From contig CALEZT010000196.1 of NCBI GenBank assembly GCA_937927975.1, positions 1 to 64,000 of the forward strand: DNA of 64,000 nt. Direction: 5' to 3'. The notes under the pieces were generated by a model, which saw only the letters and a list, made by a program, of their open reading frames with translations, ran no database searches and was not told the DNA's origin. Positions 51,982 through 60,299 of this stretch are shown here, piece by piece. This DNA comes from an uncultured Phycisphaerales bacterium. Lineage in GTDB: Bacteria; Planctomycetota; Phycisphaerae; Sedimentisphaerales; Anaerobacaceae. The stretch's first letter is position 1. Each line of letters opens with the position of its first letter. The translations under genes were made by a program, and so were the position numbers.

Positions 51982-52377
51982 ATGACCATGAGTCGGGATG
52001 AAATTTTCCAAAAGGTTCAGGAAGTTCTCGTGGACGCGTTGGGGGTGGACGACGACGAGGTTACGGCCGACGCGACGCTCATGGGCGACCTGGGTGCCGA
52101 GAGCATCGACTTCCTGGACATCGTGTTCCGTCTGGAAAAAGCGTTCGGGATGAAAGTGCCCCGCGAGGAACTGTTCCCAGTGGAAGGGCTGCTCAACAGC
52201 GCCGATCTGGTCAGCAACGGAAAGCTCACAGAGAAAGGGCTTGCCGAACTGAGGGCGAGGGTTCCGCACACGGATCTCAGCGAGTTCGAGAAGAACCCCG
52301 ACATCAACAAGCTGGCGGACCTGTTCACCGTCAACGCCATCGTCAACTATGTCGCAACCCGCCTGAACGCGGCGTAA
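51982..52377 (+). CDS. Acyl carrier protein, long variant
   Basis: The 131-residue protein has the ACP fold with the phosphopantetheine serine at residue 41 in DLGAESIDFLDIVFRLE. Normal ACPs are about 78 residues. Here the segment between helices II and IV is expanded by roughly 45 residues (LNSADLVSNGKLTEKGLAEL and VPHTDLSEFEKNPDI), and the last helix is VNAIVNYVATRLNA. GGAGG lies 11 bases before the ATG. It stands between the two FabZ-like genes and is probably the dedicated carrier of the cluster. The long form suggests specific partner recognition rather than general fatty-acid synthesis. Confidence 0.9.
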   Translation: MTMSRDEIFQKVQEVLVDALGVDDDEVTADATLMGDLGAESIDFLDIVFRLEKAFGMKVPREELFPVEGLLNSADLVSNGKLTEKGLAELRARVPHTDLSEFEKNPDINKLADLFTVNAIVNYVATRLNAA

Positions 52378-52396
52378 CGACGGACCGGGCTGCAGC

Positions 52397-52903
52397 ATGC
52401 GTTGGATCTGGATCGACAAATTCGTCGAGTTCGATAGCGGTCGCCGCGCGGTGTCCGTCAAGAACGTTTCGATGGCAGAGGAACATCTGCACGACAACAT
52501 CCCCGGTTTCCCCATGATGCCGGAGTGCCTGATGATCGAGGCCATGGCCCAGACGGGCGGAATCCTCGTCGGCGAGGCCCGCGGCTTCCAGGAAAAGGTC
52601 GTGCTGGCCAAGGTCAGCAAGGCGGTCTTCTTCGACTACGCCGTGCCGGGCGACAGCCTTCGGCTGGAGGCCCGCATGGAGTCGATCACGCCGGAAGCGG
52701 CGACCACCAGCGGACGGATCACGCGGGGCGACCAGCTCATCGCGGAAGTCGATCTGATGTTCAGCCACGTCGACCAGAACTTGGCGGGCAAGAAATTCCC
52801 CGAGGAGAATTTCGTGTTCACGGGCCTGTTCACATCCCTCCTGCGCGATGTTGCCTTGAAACATGTCCGGCCGGAGCAGCAGAAGATGGAGTCCGCGGGA
52901 TGA
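52397..52903 (+). CDS. FabZ-like hot-dog dehydratase subunit B (Glu present, His replaced by Asn)
   Basis: The 168-residue protein has the FabZ fold. HDNIPGFPMMPECLMIEAMA aligns with the E. coli HFPGKPIFPGVLILEAMA region: Glu48 of MIEAMAQ is kept, but the catalytic His position is Asn34. Residue 32 is a His, two places before, and could conceivably substitute. Its catalytic positions 34 and 48 are the same numbers as in the first FabZ-like protein, which has the opposite substitution. The pair thus has one complete dyad between them. The stop overlaps the first ketosynthase start (ATGA). Confidence 0.85.
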   Translation: MRWIWIDKFVEFDSGRRAVSVKNVSMAEEHLHDNIPGFPMMPECLMIEAMAQTGGILVGEARGFQEKVVLAKVSKAVFFDYAVPGDSLRLEARMESITPEAATTSGRITRGDQLIAEVDLMFSHVDQNLAGKKFPEENFVFTGLFTSLLRDVALKHVRPEQQKMESAG

Positions 52904-54228
52904 CATCGGCGCGCGTCGTCATTACGGGACTCGGGTCCGTCAGTCCGCTGGGTCTGACCGTCGACGAAATGTGGTCCGGTCTGGCCACCGGGCGGTGCGG
53001 CATCGCTCGGATCAAGGCCTTCGATCCGACCGGCCTTCCCTGCGAGCTCGGAGGCGAGGTTCCCCCCTACCGCATTCAGGATCATGTTTCCAAGGCCATG
53101 CGTAAGGCGGTCAAGCTGATGTGCCGGGACATTGAGCTGTCCGTCATCGCGGCCAAGGAAGCGGTGGCTTCCAGCGGTCTGATCACCAAGGGAATCGATC
53201 CGGAGAGGGTGAACGTCGAGCCGACGCGGTTCGCGATCAACATGGGCGCGGGGATGATCAGTTGCGACCTGGAGGAGCTGGGGCCCGCGACTGCCGCCAG
53301 CGTCACCGACGGGCGGTTCGACCTCCACAAGTGGGGCAAGGACGGAATTCGACAGATTACCCCCCTGTGGCTGCTGAAGTACCTGCCCAACATGCTGGCC
53401 TGCCACATCGGGATCATCCACGACATCCAGGGCCCGAGCAATACGATCACCTGCGCCGAGGCCTCGGCTCATCTGGCGATCGGCGAAGCCGCCCAGATCA
53501 TCGCCCGCGGCAATGCCGACCTTGCGCTGGCGGGCGGCGCCGAGGCGAAGATCAACATGATGATCATGGTCCGCCAGAACCTGCTCAAGCGGGCAGTCGT
53601 CGGCCGCAACGACACGCCGGAGACGGCGTGCCGCCCCTTTGATGCCGATGCCGCCGGGGCGGTTTTTGGCGAAGGAGGCGGCGTTCTCGTGCTTGAGAGT
53701 CTTGACCACGCTCAGTCTCGAGGAGCCCGAATCCTCGCGGAGGTGGTCGGAATCGGTCAAAGTCATAGCATTCACCCGGCGTACGCCCAAATGGAGCCGG
53801 ACGGCGCGGGAATCCGCATCGCTGTCGAGAAGGCGATGGCCGACGCAGGCATCGGTCCCGAAGACATTGAGCTGATCGTGCCGCACGGGACGGGAGTTCC
53901 CCAGGACGACCTGGCTGAGGCCCGAGGACTCGAGGCCGCGATGGGCTCGGCGGTCCACCGAATCCCGACTTGGCCCACGAAGAGCCAGTTGAGCACCACG
54001 GGAGCCGCCGCTGGAGCGTTGGATGTCATCGCCGCGGTGCGGGCCATGAACGAGCATCTGATCCCGTCGGCGAGAAACTTTTCGAAGCCCGCCGCCGGGT
54101 GCAATCTGAAGGTCCTGACGGAGCGTCGTGAGGGCGCGATCCGTCACGCTTTGTGCTGCAGCCACACCTTCGGCGGGCAGACCGCCGCAGTGGTGCTGAA
54201 GTCCTTCGATGGAGGCGCAAGGCAGTAG
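52900..54228 (+). CDS. Ketosynthase-like protein 1, third catalytic residue lost
   Basis: The 442-residue protein has the condensing-enzyme fold of FabF. Cys185 in NTITCAEASAHLAIGEA and His329 in VPHGTGVPQDD are conserved, and Lys361 is kept in TKSQLSTTGAAAG. The second catalytic His, normally five residues after that Lys in TKSMTGHL, is Thr366. The C-terminal gate FGFGG reads HTFGG. It could thus be a non-canonical condensing enzyme or a chain-length-factor-like partner, though chain-length factors normally lose the Cys. The start overlaps FabZ subunit B, and the next ketosynthase begins directly after its stop. Confidence 0.85.
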   Translation: MTSARVVITGLGSVSPLGLTVDEMWSGLATGRCGIARIKAFDPTGLPCELGGEVPPYRIQDHVSKAMRKAVKLMCRDIELSVIAAKEAVASSGLITKGIDPERVNVEPTRFAINMGAGMISCDLEELGPATAASVTDGRFDLHKWGKDGIRQITPLWLLKYLPNMLACHIGIIHDIQGPSNTITCAEASAHLAIGEAAQIIARGNADLALAGGAEAKINMMIMVRQNLLKRAVVGRNDTPETACRPFDADAAGAVFGEGGGVLVLESLDHAQSRGARILAEVVGIGQSHSIHPAYAQMEPDGAGIRIAVEKAMADAGIGPEDIELIVPHGTGVPQDDLAEARGLEAAMGSAVHRIPTWPTKSQLSTTGAAAGALDVIAAVRAMNEHLIPSARNFSKPAAGCNLKVLTERREGAIRHALCCSHTFGGQTAAVVLKSFDGGARQ

Positions 54229-55557
54229 ATGAAAACGAACGAAATACGCGAACGTGTCGTCGTCACCGGAATGGGAGTCGTTTGCCCGCTGGGTCACGAC
54301 GTGGCTTCCCTGTGGGACGGGCTCTTGGCCGGTCGCAGCGGCGCCAACCGAACCACGATCTTCGACGCATCGACGTTTCCGACGACATTCGACGCGGAAG
54401 TCAAAGGCTATGACTTCCGCAAGCACATCCCACATCCGGAACTGCACGAAGGGTGCAGTCGCGGATCCGGCTTCGTGCTCGGCGCGACAGCCCAGGCCTG
54501 CAAGCAGGCAGGTATTGATATCGAGACCACCAAACCCGCCGACGGCGTCGATCGCACCCGCATGGGAATCTACCTGGGCGCGGGCGAAGGCTCGCTGGAC
54601 AACGATTCGTTCTTCGCCAGCATCATCGCCGGCTGGGACGCGCAACAACAGCGCATGGTATGGCCTCAGAGCATCCGCGTTGCGATGGGCCAGATGACCG
54701 CCGTGCGGGAGCTCGAGCAGGAGCCGAACATGGCCGCTGGGCACACCGCGCTTCTGACCGGGGCCCGCGGACCCGTGCGAAGCTGCCTGACTGCCTGCGC
54801 CGCCAGCACCCAGGCGGTGGGCGAGGCCAGCATGATCATCCGTCGGGGCGATGCGGACATCATGATCGCCGGCGGGGCCCACTCGATGATCCACCCCCTG
54901 GGCATCACGGGTTTCAACCTGCTGACCGCCCTGTCGCAGCGGAACGACAGTCCTGAAACCGCGTCGCGTCCGTTCAGCGGCAGCCGGGACGGGTTCGTCA
55001 TCGGCGAAGGCGCTGCGATCCTGATTCTGGAGTCGCTCAGCAGCGCGCGCAGACGCGACGTTCCCATCCTGGCGGAGGTCGCCGGTTACGGGTGCAGTTC
55101 CGACGCCTTCCGCGTGACGGACATGCACGAGGAGGGTCGCGGTGCGGTCCAGGCGATGCGGGCCGCGATGGCAGATGCCGATGTCACAATCCAGGACATC
55201 GACTACATCAACACCCACGGCACGAGCACCGCGGAAAACGACTCCATCGAAACGCTGGCCATCAAGACCGTGTTCCAGGAGCGGGCCAAACAGATCGCCG
55301 TCAGCAGCAATAAGAGCATGTTGGGGCATCTGATCGGAGCCGCGGGCGCAGCCGAGATCATCGCCTCGGTGTTGGCGATCCGGGAGGGCATCGTGCCGCC
55401 CACCATGAATCTGCGCGATCCCGACCCCAAACTGGACCTGGACTACGTGCCGAACGCGCCGCGGAAGATGCCCGTCAATACGGTGATGAAGGAATCGTTC
55501 GGCTTCGGCGGCCAGAACAACGTCGTGATCTTGAAACGATTCCGTGAAGAGACTTAG
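54229..55557 (+). CDS. fabF: 3-oxoacyl-ACP synthase II, intact
   Basis: The 442-residue protein has the full Cys-His-His set: Cys190 in SCLTACAASTQAVGEAS, His330 in INTHGTSTAENDSIETL and His367 in NKSMLGHLIGAAGAAE. VVVTGMGVVCPLGHDVASLW is the N-terminal motif and ESFGFGGQNNVVILKRF the C-terminal one. It should elongate acyl-ACP with malonyl-ACP. The ATG follows the stop of ketosynthase 1 with no spacer, so the two are made together and may form a heterodimer. The residues around 115-175 are longer than in E. coli FabF. Confidence 0.88.
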   Translation: MKTNEIRERVVVTGMGVVCPLGHDVASLWDGLLAGRSGANRTTIFDASTFPTTFDAEVKGYDFRKHIPHPELHEGCSRGSGFVLGATAQACKQAGIDIETTKPADGVDRTRMGIYLGAGEGSLDNDSFFASIIAGWDAQQQRMVWPQSIRVAMGQMTAVRELEQEPNMAAGHTALLTGARGPVRSCLTACAASTQAVGEASMIIRRGDADIMIAGGAHSMIHPLGITGFNLLTALSQRNDSPETASRPFSGSRDGFVIGEGAAILILESLSSARRRDVPILAEVAGYGCSSDAFRVTDMHEEGRGAVQAMRAAMADADVTIQDIDYINTHGTSTAENDSIETLAIKTVFQERAKQIAVSSNKSMLGHLIGAAGAAEIIASVLAIREGIVPPTMNLRDPDPKLDLDYVPNAPRKMPVNTVMKESFGFGGQNNVVILKRFREET

Positions 55558-55562
55558 GAACA

Positions 55563-55599
55563 GGGTCCCATAGGTCCTATCTGTCCTATATGTCCTATC
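55563..55599. repeat. Nine-base tandem repeat, copy 2
   Basis: On the plus strand GGTCCC, ATAGGTCCT, ATCTGTCCT, ATATGTCCT run contiguously, the reverse complement of the RGGACNNAT unit at 43201-43233. It lies in the 61-base spacer between the second ketosynthase and serS. Confidence 0.75.
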
Positions 55600-55618
55600 G
55601 CAGCGAGGCAAGACGACC

Positions 55619-56893
55619 ATGATCGATATCAGGCAAATCCGAGAGAATCCGGATCTTTATGTTCAGGCGGCCCAGAACAAGCGAATCGGCGTCGACATCC
55701 AAAGGCTCCTGGATATCGACGGCCGGCTCAAGGACATCAAGGCTCGGCTCCAGGACATCGCCACCGAAAAGAACCGCGTCGGCAAGTCGATCCCGAAGCT
55801 CTCGGGCGCCGAACGGGAGGCGGCGTTGGCGAGTCTGGCGGCCTTGAAGCCGCAGGAGGAACAGCTTCAGGAGGAAGCCAAGGTCTTGCAGCCGGAGTAT
55901 GACGCGTTGCTCCTGGAAGTGCCGCAGCCGGCCGATCCGGATGTCCCTGTGGGCAAGGACGACACGGAGAACGTCGAAGTCCGGCGGGAGGGCGAGGTGC
56001 GACAGTTCGGCTTCGAGCCGAAAGACCACGTCCAACTCGGCCTGGCTTTGGACATGATGGACATCGAGCGAGGCGTCCGACTGGCCGGCACGCGGAACTA
56101 CTTCCTCAAAGGCGACGGCGCGATGCTGCACTGGGCGGTCCTGCGATTCGCGATCGACTTCATGGCCCAGCGGGGATACACCCCCATGGTCGTTCCCCTG
56201 CTGATGCGGGACGAGGCCATGCGGGGGACCGGCTACTATCCCGGCGCCGAAGAACAGACCTATCGCATGGAGCGGGACGAACTGAACCTGGTCGGGACCG
56301 CCGAGGTGCCGGTGACGGCCTACCGCATGGGCGAGATCCTCCAGCAAGAAGAACTGCCGCTGAAAAGCGTCGCCCTGTCGAGCTGCTTCCGTCGCGAGGC
56401 CGGAGCGGCCGGCAAGGACACCTATGGTCTCTACCGCATCCACCAGTTCGACAAGGTCGAGCAGGTCGTGGTCTGCCGCAACGACGTCCAGGAGAGCAAC
56501 AAATTTCACGCGGAGATCCTGGCCAACTCCGAAGGCGTGATGAAAGCCCTTGGGCTGCCCTACCGCGTCGTGGTCGTCTGCACGGGCGACCTCGGCCGCG
56601 GACAGGCCAAGAAGTACGACATCGAAGCCTGGATGCCCTCCCGGAAGGGCTATTGCGAAACCCACAGCGCCAGCAAGTTCCACGAGTTTCAGGCCCGCCG
56701 GATGAACCTGCGGTATAAGGACGCCGAGACGAAAAAGAACCTCTACTGCCACACGCTCAACAATACCGTGATCGCCTCGCCGCGTGTCCTGATCCCGCTG
56801 ATGGAGATGTGTCAGAACGCCGACGGATCGATCACGATTCCCGAGGTTCTGCGGCCCTACATGGGGGGCCGGGATAAGATCGTCTCCCGCTGA
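55619..56893 (+). CDS. serS: Seryl-tRNA synthetase
   Basis: The 424-residue protein has the N-terminal coiled-coil arm (about 1-110, starting MIDIRQIRENPDLYVQAAQN) and the class II catalytic core with motif 1 region (MAQRGYTPMVVPLLMRDEAM), motif 2 (SSCFRREAGAAGKDTYGLYR) and motif 3 (LNNTVIASPRVLIPLMEMCQ, with the final Arg in EVLRPYMGG). It charges tRNA-Ser. It follows the fatty-acid-like cluster on the same strand, separated by a tandem repeat, and may or may not be part of that transcript. Length is normal. Confidence 0.96.
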   Translation: MIDIRQIRENPDLYVQAAQNKRIGVDIQRLLDIDGRLKDIKARLQDIATEKNRVGKSIPKLSGAEREAALASLAALKPQEEQLQEEAKVLQPEYDALLLEVPQPADPDVPVGKDDTENVEVRREGEVRQFGFEPKDHVQLGLALDMMDIERGVRLAGTRNYFLKGDGAMLHWAVLRFAIDFMAQRGYTPMVVPLLMRDEAMRGTGYYPGAEEQTYRMERDELNLVGTAEVPVTAYRMGEILQQEELPLKSVALSSCFRREAGAAGKDTYGLYRIHQFDKVEQVVVCRNDVQESNKFHAEILANSEGVMKALGLPYRVVVVCTGDLGRGQAKKYDIEAWMPSRKGYCETHSASKFHEFQARRMNLRYKDAETKKNLYCHTLNNTVIASPRVLIPLMEMCQNADGSITIPEVLRPYMGGRDKIVSR

Positions 56894-56965
56894 TCGCAGG
56901 CAGCGGCAGAACCACAATCTGTTTCTCCAAATCCAAGGGGATAGTCGTGCGCGCCGCCGCGACTC

Positions 56966-57057
56966 TGTCGTCCTGAACAAAGTGAAGGATCTGGCCATGG
57001 ACGGAGGGTAATCTCTCGGTCGCTGTCCAGATCCTTCGCCTGCGTCCTGGAATGCTG
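56966..57057. repeat. Interspersed palindromic repeat between convergent serS and secretin genes
   Basis: GAAGGATCTGG (56984-56994) and CCAGATCCTTC (57027-57037) form a perfect 11-base stem with a 32-base loop. The left flank TGTCGTCCTGAACAAAGTGA resembles, from memory, the widespread TGTCATCCTGAGCGAAGCGA repeat whose translation reads ILHFVQDD. The right arm is more degenerate. It may also serve as a bidirectional terminator here. Confidence 0.65.
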
Positions 57058-57076
57058 TGGACTTGGCCCTGTCCGC

Positions 57077-60000
57077 CTACTCCTCCAGCCTTTCCTCCAA
57101 CTCCACGGACATCTCGTTCAATCGGTTCTGGATCGTCTCCAGCTTCTCCTTGGGCGTTTCGATCTGTTCGGCCGTTTCGGGCGAAAGCTTCTCGCCGTCG
57201 TCGATAACGTACGGCGTGATGAACACGATCAGCTCGTTGTTCGCCTTGGTCACGTTGTTGTGCCGGAACAACCCGCCGAGCAGGGGCAGGTCGCCCAGGA
57301 GGGGTACCTTCCGCTGGATCTTGGTGTCGGTCTGGAAGAGAATGCCGCCGAGCATGAGGGTCTGACCGTCTTGAACGATCATGTTCGTCGTGCTCTCCAT
57401 CACGCGTCGGACGGGCTGGCCGTTGACGGAATCGCCCGTCAGGTCGGACAGCAGCACGGTGACCATCATATCGACGTTCTTCTCCGGCGTGATGCTGGGC
57501 CGCACCGCCAGCGTCATACCCACCTTTTGATACTCGAAGCTCTGCGTGACCCGCCCACCCGTTTCGGAAGTCGAGGCGTTCGTCTGGAAGGCCACCTTCT
57601 GGCCCTTGAAGAAGCTGGCTTCTTCGTTGTCCTCGGTCCAGAGCGATTGCTGATTGAGAATTTGGGCGTTGACCTTCTTGACCAGGAAGTCCAGCAGGGC
57701 CGTGATGCTCGTCCCGGCCTCGATCGTGGCCGAACCTCGTTCCTCCAGGAGCGTCAGTTTCGAGAGTGCAGTGACTGCATTCTCTCCAACGGCGAACGCC
57801 CCCACGGGATTCGACGACAACTGCAGGCCCAGAGAGGTCAGGTCCTGATGGTCCACCTCGATCACAACGGCTTTCACCAAGACCTGCTTGCCCGGCACGT
57901 CGAGGCTGCGAATGGTCAACTCGATGCTGCTCTGGAATTCCGGCGGCGCGAGCACGAGGATCGACTTGCTCCGCGGGTCGGGAACGAACCGAACGCGTCC
58001 GATGACGTTGCTGATCGGCTCTTCGCCGACCCTGGGCCGGCTGCCGCCGCTGGACCACCAGGGAGTGTACTCGTTGGCGTTGCCCTGGCCCGGGTTGTTG
58101 TTGCCTCCCTGATTGGCATTTCGCCCGCTGCTCTGGTTCTGCGTGCCGCCGGAGTCTTCCATGGAGTACTGTCCGATCCCCTGGGTGGTCCGACGGACGC
58201 GAGCGTTGGTCCCAGGCTCGTTGAACATCGCGTTGAGCCTCTCGGCCAGGTCCTCCGTGTCGGCGTACTTGATCTGGACGACGCGAGGGATCTCCGCCAT
58301 CTCCTGGCGGTCCAGTTCGTAGATCAGTTGCTCGATCACAGCGTACGCCTGGGGGAGCTTGCTGATCACGATGATCTTCTTGGTGCCCGCGACCTCTTCG
58401 AAGGTCAGTTGCCCATATAGAGGGCCGACGATCTTCTGCCGCTGGTCCATCTCATCGCCGTAGAAGAGCATTCGCAGAAGCGAACGGCTCGAATCCGATT
58501 CCTGGGAGAAGAGCTTGCGAAGCAGCGTGGCCATCTGGACCGGATCCGAGTTCTTCAACTCGAGAATCCTCGGCTTGACCTGTTCCACGTCCAGCGGCAC
58601 GTCCCATTCCTCGATCTGCGTGCGGATCTTCGCCATGTTCTCTGCCGAGGCGATCACGGTGACCTGTCCCATCGAGGGATAGGAGATGGCCTTGACCGTC
58701 TCGCTGGGCTGGATGTAGCGAGACCGCGACGAGCGATATCCATAGCTGTACGAGCTGCCCGATTCCGATTCGTACAGACCTTCGAGGTTGCTCTTGATCT
58801 GGTCGGGGTCGGCATGCTTGAGCTTGAAGACCTCCGTGAGAAACTGCCCCGGCATGATGTCCACCTCCGCGATCAGCTTCTTGACCATCTCACGCAGATC
58901 CGCGCGGCCGAAGATCATGATCTGGCGGGACTGCGACAGCGCTTGGACGAGGACGTTGGGCCGCAATTCCGTGCCGGGCATCTGCTCCAGCGACTGCTGG
59001 ATGCGCCGGGCCACCTCCTCCGTGTCCGCGTAGACGATCGACACCGTCTCGTACTCGGCCTTGATCGGCTCGTCGCGGTCCATCTTCTGTATCCACTCGC
59101 CGATCTGCCGGATGCTCTCGGACGAGCCGCGTGCGATGATCCACTTGCGCTTGGGCTCGGGAATCAGAATGATCGGCGTCTCGCCGGCGCTGATGACGAC
59201 GGAACTGGCCGTCTTGCCGCTGCCGCCGGAGGACTGGCTGCTCGGCCTCGCGCCGGAGCCGCTTCGAAGTTGCCCCCCTCGCCGACTGTCCGCCGGACCG
59301 CCCAGGAGCATGCGCAGCAGTTGCACCATCTCGGTGGGATCGCCGCTGTGGACTTCGAAGATCTCGGTGACCATCCGTCCGGCATCGGGCACATCGAACT
59401 GTGCGATGATGTTCTCGATTCGCATGAGGTTCGCGACCGAATCGATCACCAGCAGGGTGGCGGTCGATTCATCCGCGCCGACGTGGCCGAATTCGCTGAC
59501 CAACGGCTTGACGATCTCGCCCATCTGCGAAGGCGGGTAGTTCGTGAGTTTGAAGAACTTCTGGACGATCTGGCTGGGGTTCTCGAACGCCGCCAGAGGC
59601 TGGTCGGGACGGACAATGGGGTGAATGCCGAGCTTGGCGTCGCTGAGCGGCCGAAGGAAAATTGTGTCGTCCATCTCCTCCGGCGTGAAGCCTTTCATCC
59701 GCAGCGCGCTGTAGATCCTGAGCAGGGCTTTGCTGCGAGGCAGCTTCTCCGGCGCATAGATCGTGATCTTCTGCTTCATCGCCTCGTCGCTCGGAATCAC
59801 GACCTTGCCGGTCCACTGCGCGATCTTCTCGATGATGTTCTTCATTTCGACGTCTTTGAGGTTCACCGCCTCAAGCGGATCGTTGGGATCCTCCGGCGTC
59901 TTGGGCTCGGCGGGCTTGGCCTCCGAAGACTTCGCGTCCCCCGGGTCGGTCTTCCCATGTCCCGGGGTTTGGCCGGGCCCTTCGCCGGATGGGCGGGGCG

Positions 60001-60259
60001 GACGGTTCGGATCTCCGCTGGTCGGTTTGTTGGGATCGTCCGATCCAGCCGCGGGTTTGGGCGCGTTTGCGTCGGCCTTTTCAGGCGTCGTGGCCTTGTT
60101 GGGCTCATTCGGACCCGACACTCTGCGGCTCGGCTGCGCGCCGGCCTTGCCTTCGATGCCGGACAGGCTCGCGACGGGCGTCTCAAAGCCCACTTGCCAG
60201 ATGATCACCCCGGCCGCCGCCAGGACCACCATCCACAGGATTATTCGTGACCGTTCCAA
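57077..60259 (-). CDS. Giant secretin (GspD family) with many N-domains and membrane-anchor N-terminus
   Basis: The start is TTG at 60259, with AGGAGG 7 bases upstream. An N-terminal segment (RIILWMVVLAAAGVIIWQVG) looks like an uncleaved anchor and has no lipobox. Residues of about 35-125 are a Pro/Asn/Asp/Lys-rich linker. From about 130 to 800 I count six or seven N-type repeats (for example NLKDVEMKNIIEKIAQWTGK, VTEIFEVHSGDPTEMVQLLR, VSIVYADTEEVARRIQQSLE, LTEVFKLKHADPDQIKSNLE, RILELKNSDPVQMATLLRKL and VVQIKYADTEDLAERLNAMF), where typical GspD has four. The core starts VLVKAVVIEVDHQDLTSLGL and includes MLGGILFQTDTKIQRKVPLL and GLFRHNNVTKANNELIVFIT. The protein has 1060 residues. It belongs to the second secretion locus. 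Confidence 0.9.
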   Translation of the reverse strand: MERSRIILWMVVLAAAGVIIWQVGFETPVASLSGIEGKAGAQPSRRVSGPNEPNKATTPEKADANAPKPAAGSDDPNKPTSGDPNRPPRPSGEGPGQTPGHGKTDPGDAKSSEAKPAEPKTPEDPNDPLEAVNLKDVEMKNIIEKIAQWTGKVVIPSDEAMKQKITIYAPEKLPRSKALLRIYSALRMKGFTPEEMDDTIFLRPLSDAKLGIHPIVRPDQPLAAFENPSQIVQKFFKLTNYPPSQMGEIVKPLVSEFGHVGADESTATLLVIDSVANLMRIENIIAQFDVPDAGRMVTEIFEVHSGDPTEMVQLLRMLLGGPADSRRGGQLRSGSGARPSSQSSGGSGKTASSVVISAGETPIILIPEPKRKWIIARGSSESIRQIGEWIQKMDRDEPIKAEYETVSIVYADTEEVARRIQQSLEQMPGTELRPNVLVQALSQSRQIMIFGRADLREMVKKLIAEVDIMPGQFLTEVFKLKHADPDQIKSNLEGLYESESGSSYSYGYRSSRSRYIQPSETVKAISYPSMGQVTVIASAENMAKIRTQIEEWDVPLDVEQVKPRILELKNSDPVQMATLLRKLFSQESDSSRSLLRMLFYGDEMDQRQKIVGPLYGQLTFEEVAGTKKIIVISKLPQAYAVIEQLIYELDRQEMAEIPRVVQIKYADTEDLAERLNAMFNEPGTNARVRRTTQGIGQYSMEDSGGTQNQSSGRNANQGGNNNPGQGNANEYTPWWSSGGSRPRVGEEPISNVIGRVRFVPDPRSKSILVLAPPEFQSSIELTIRSLDVPGKQVLVKAVVIEVDHQDLTSLGLQLSSNPVGAFAVGENAVTALSKLTLLEERGSATIEAGTSITALLDFLVKKVNAQILNQQSLWTEDNEEASFFKGQKVAFQTNASTSETGGRVTQSFEYQKVGMTLAVRPSITPEKNVDMMVTVLLSDLTGDSVNGQPVRRVMESTTNMIVQDGQTLMLGGILFQTDTKIQRKVPLLGDLPLLGGLFRHNNVTKANNELIVFITPYVIDDGEKLSPETAEQIETPKEKLETIQNRLNEMSVELEERLEE

Positions 60260-60299
60260 GTTCTCACCTCCTTTTTCGTCGTTGCTCTATGATCCGCGA

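Noticed and set aside
52636..55620. 994-codon minus-strand reading frame across the ketosynthase genes
   Set aside because: It lies antisense to two complete ketosynthases and FabZ with clear catalytic motifs. Its product has no recognisable fold. Long antisense frames are expected at this GC content.
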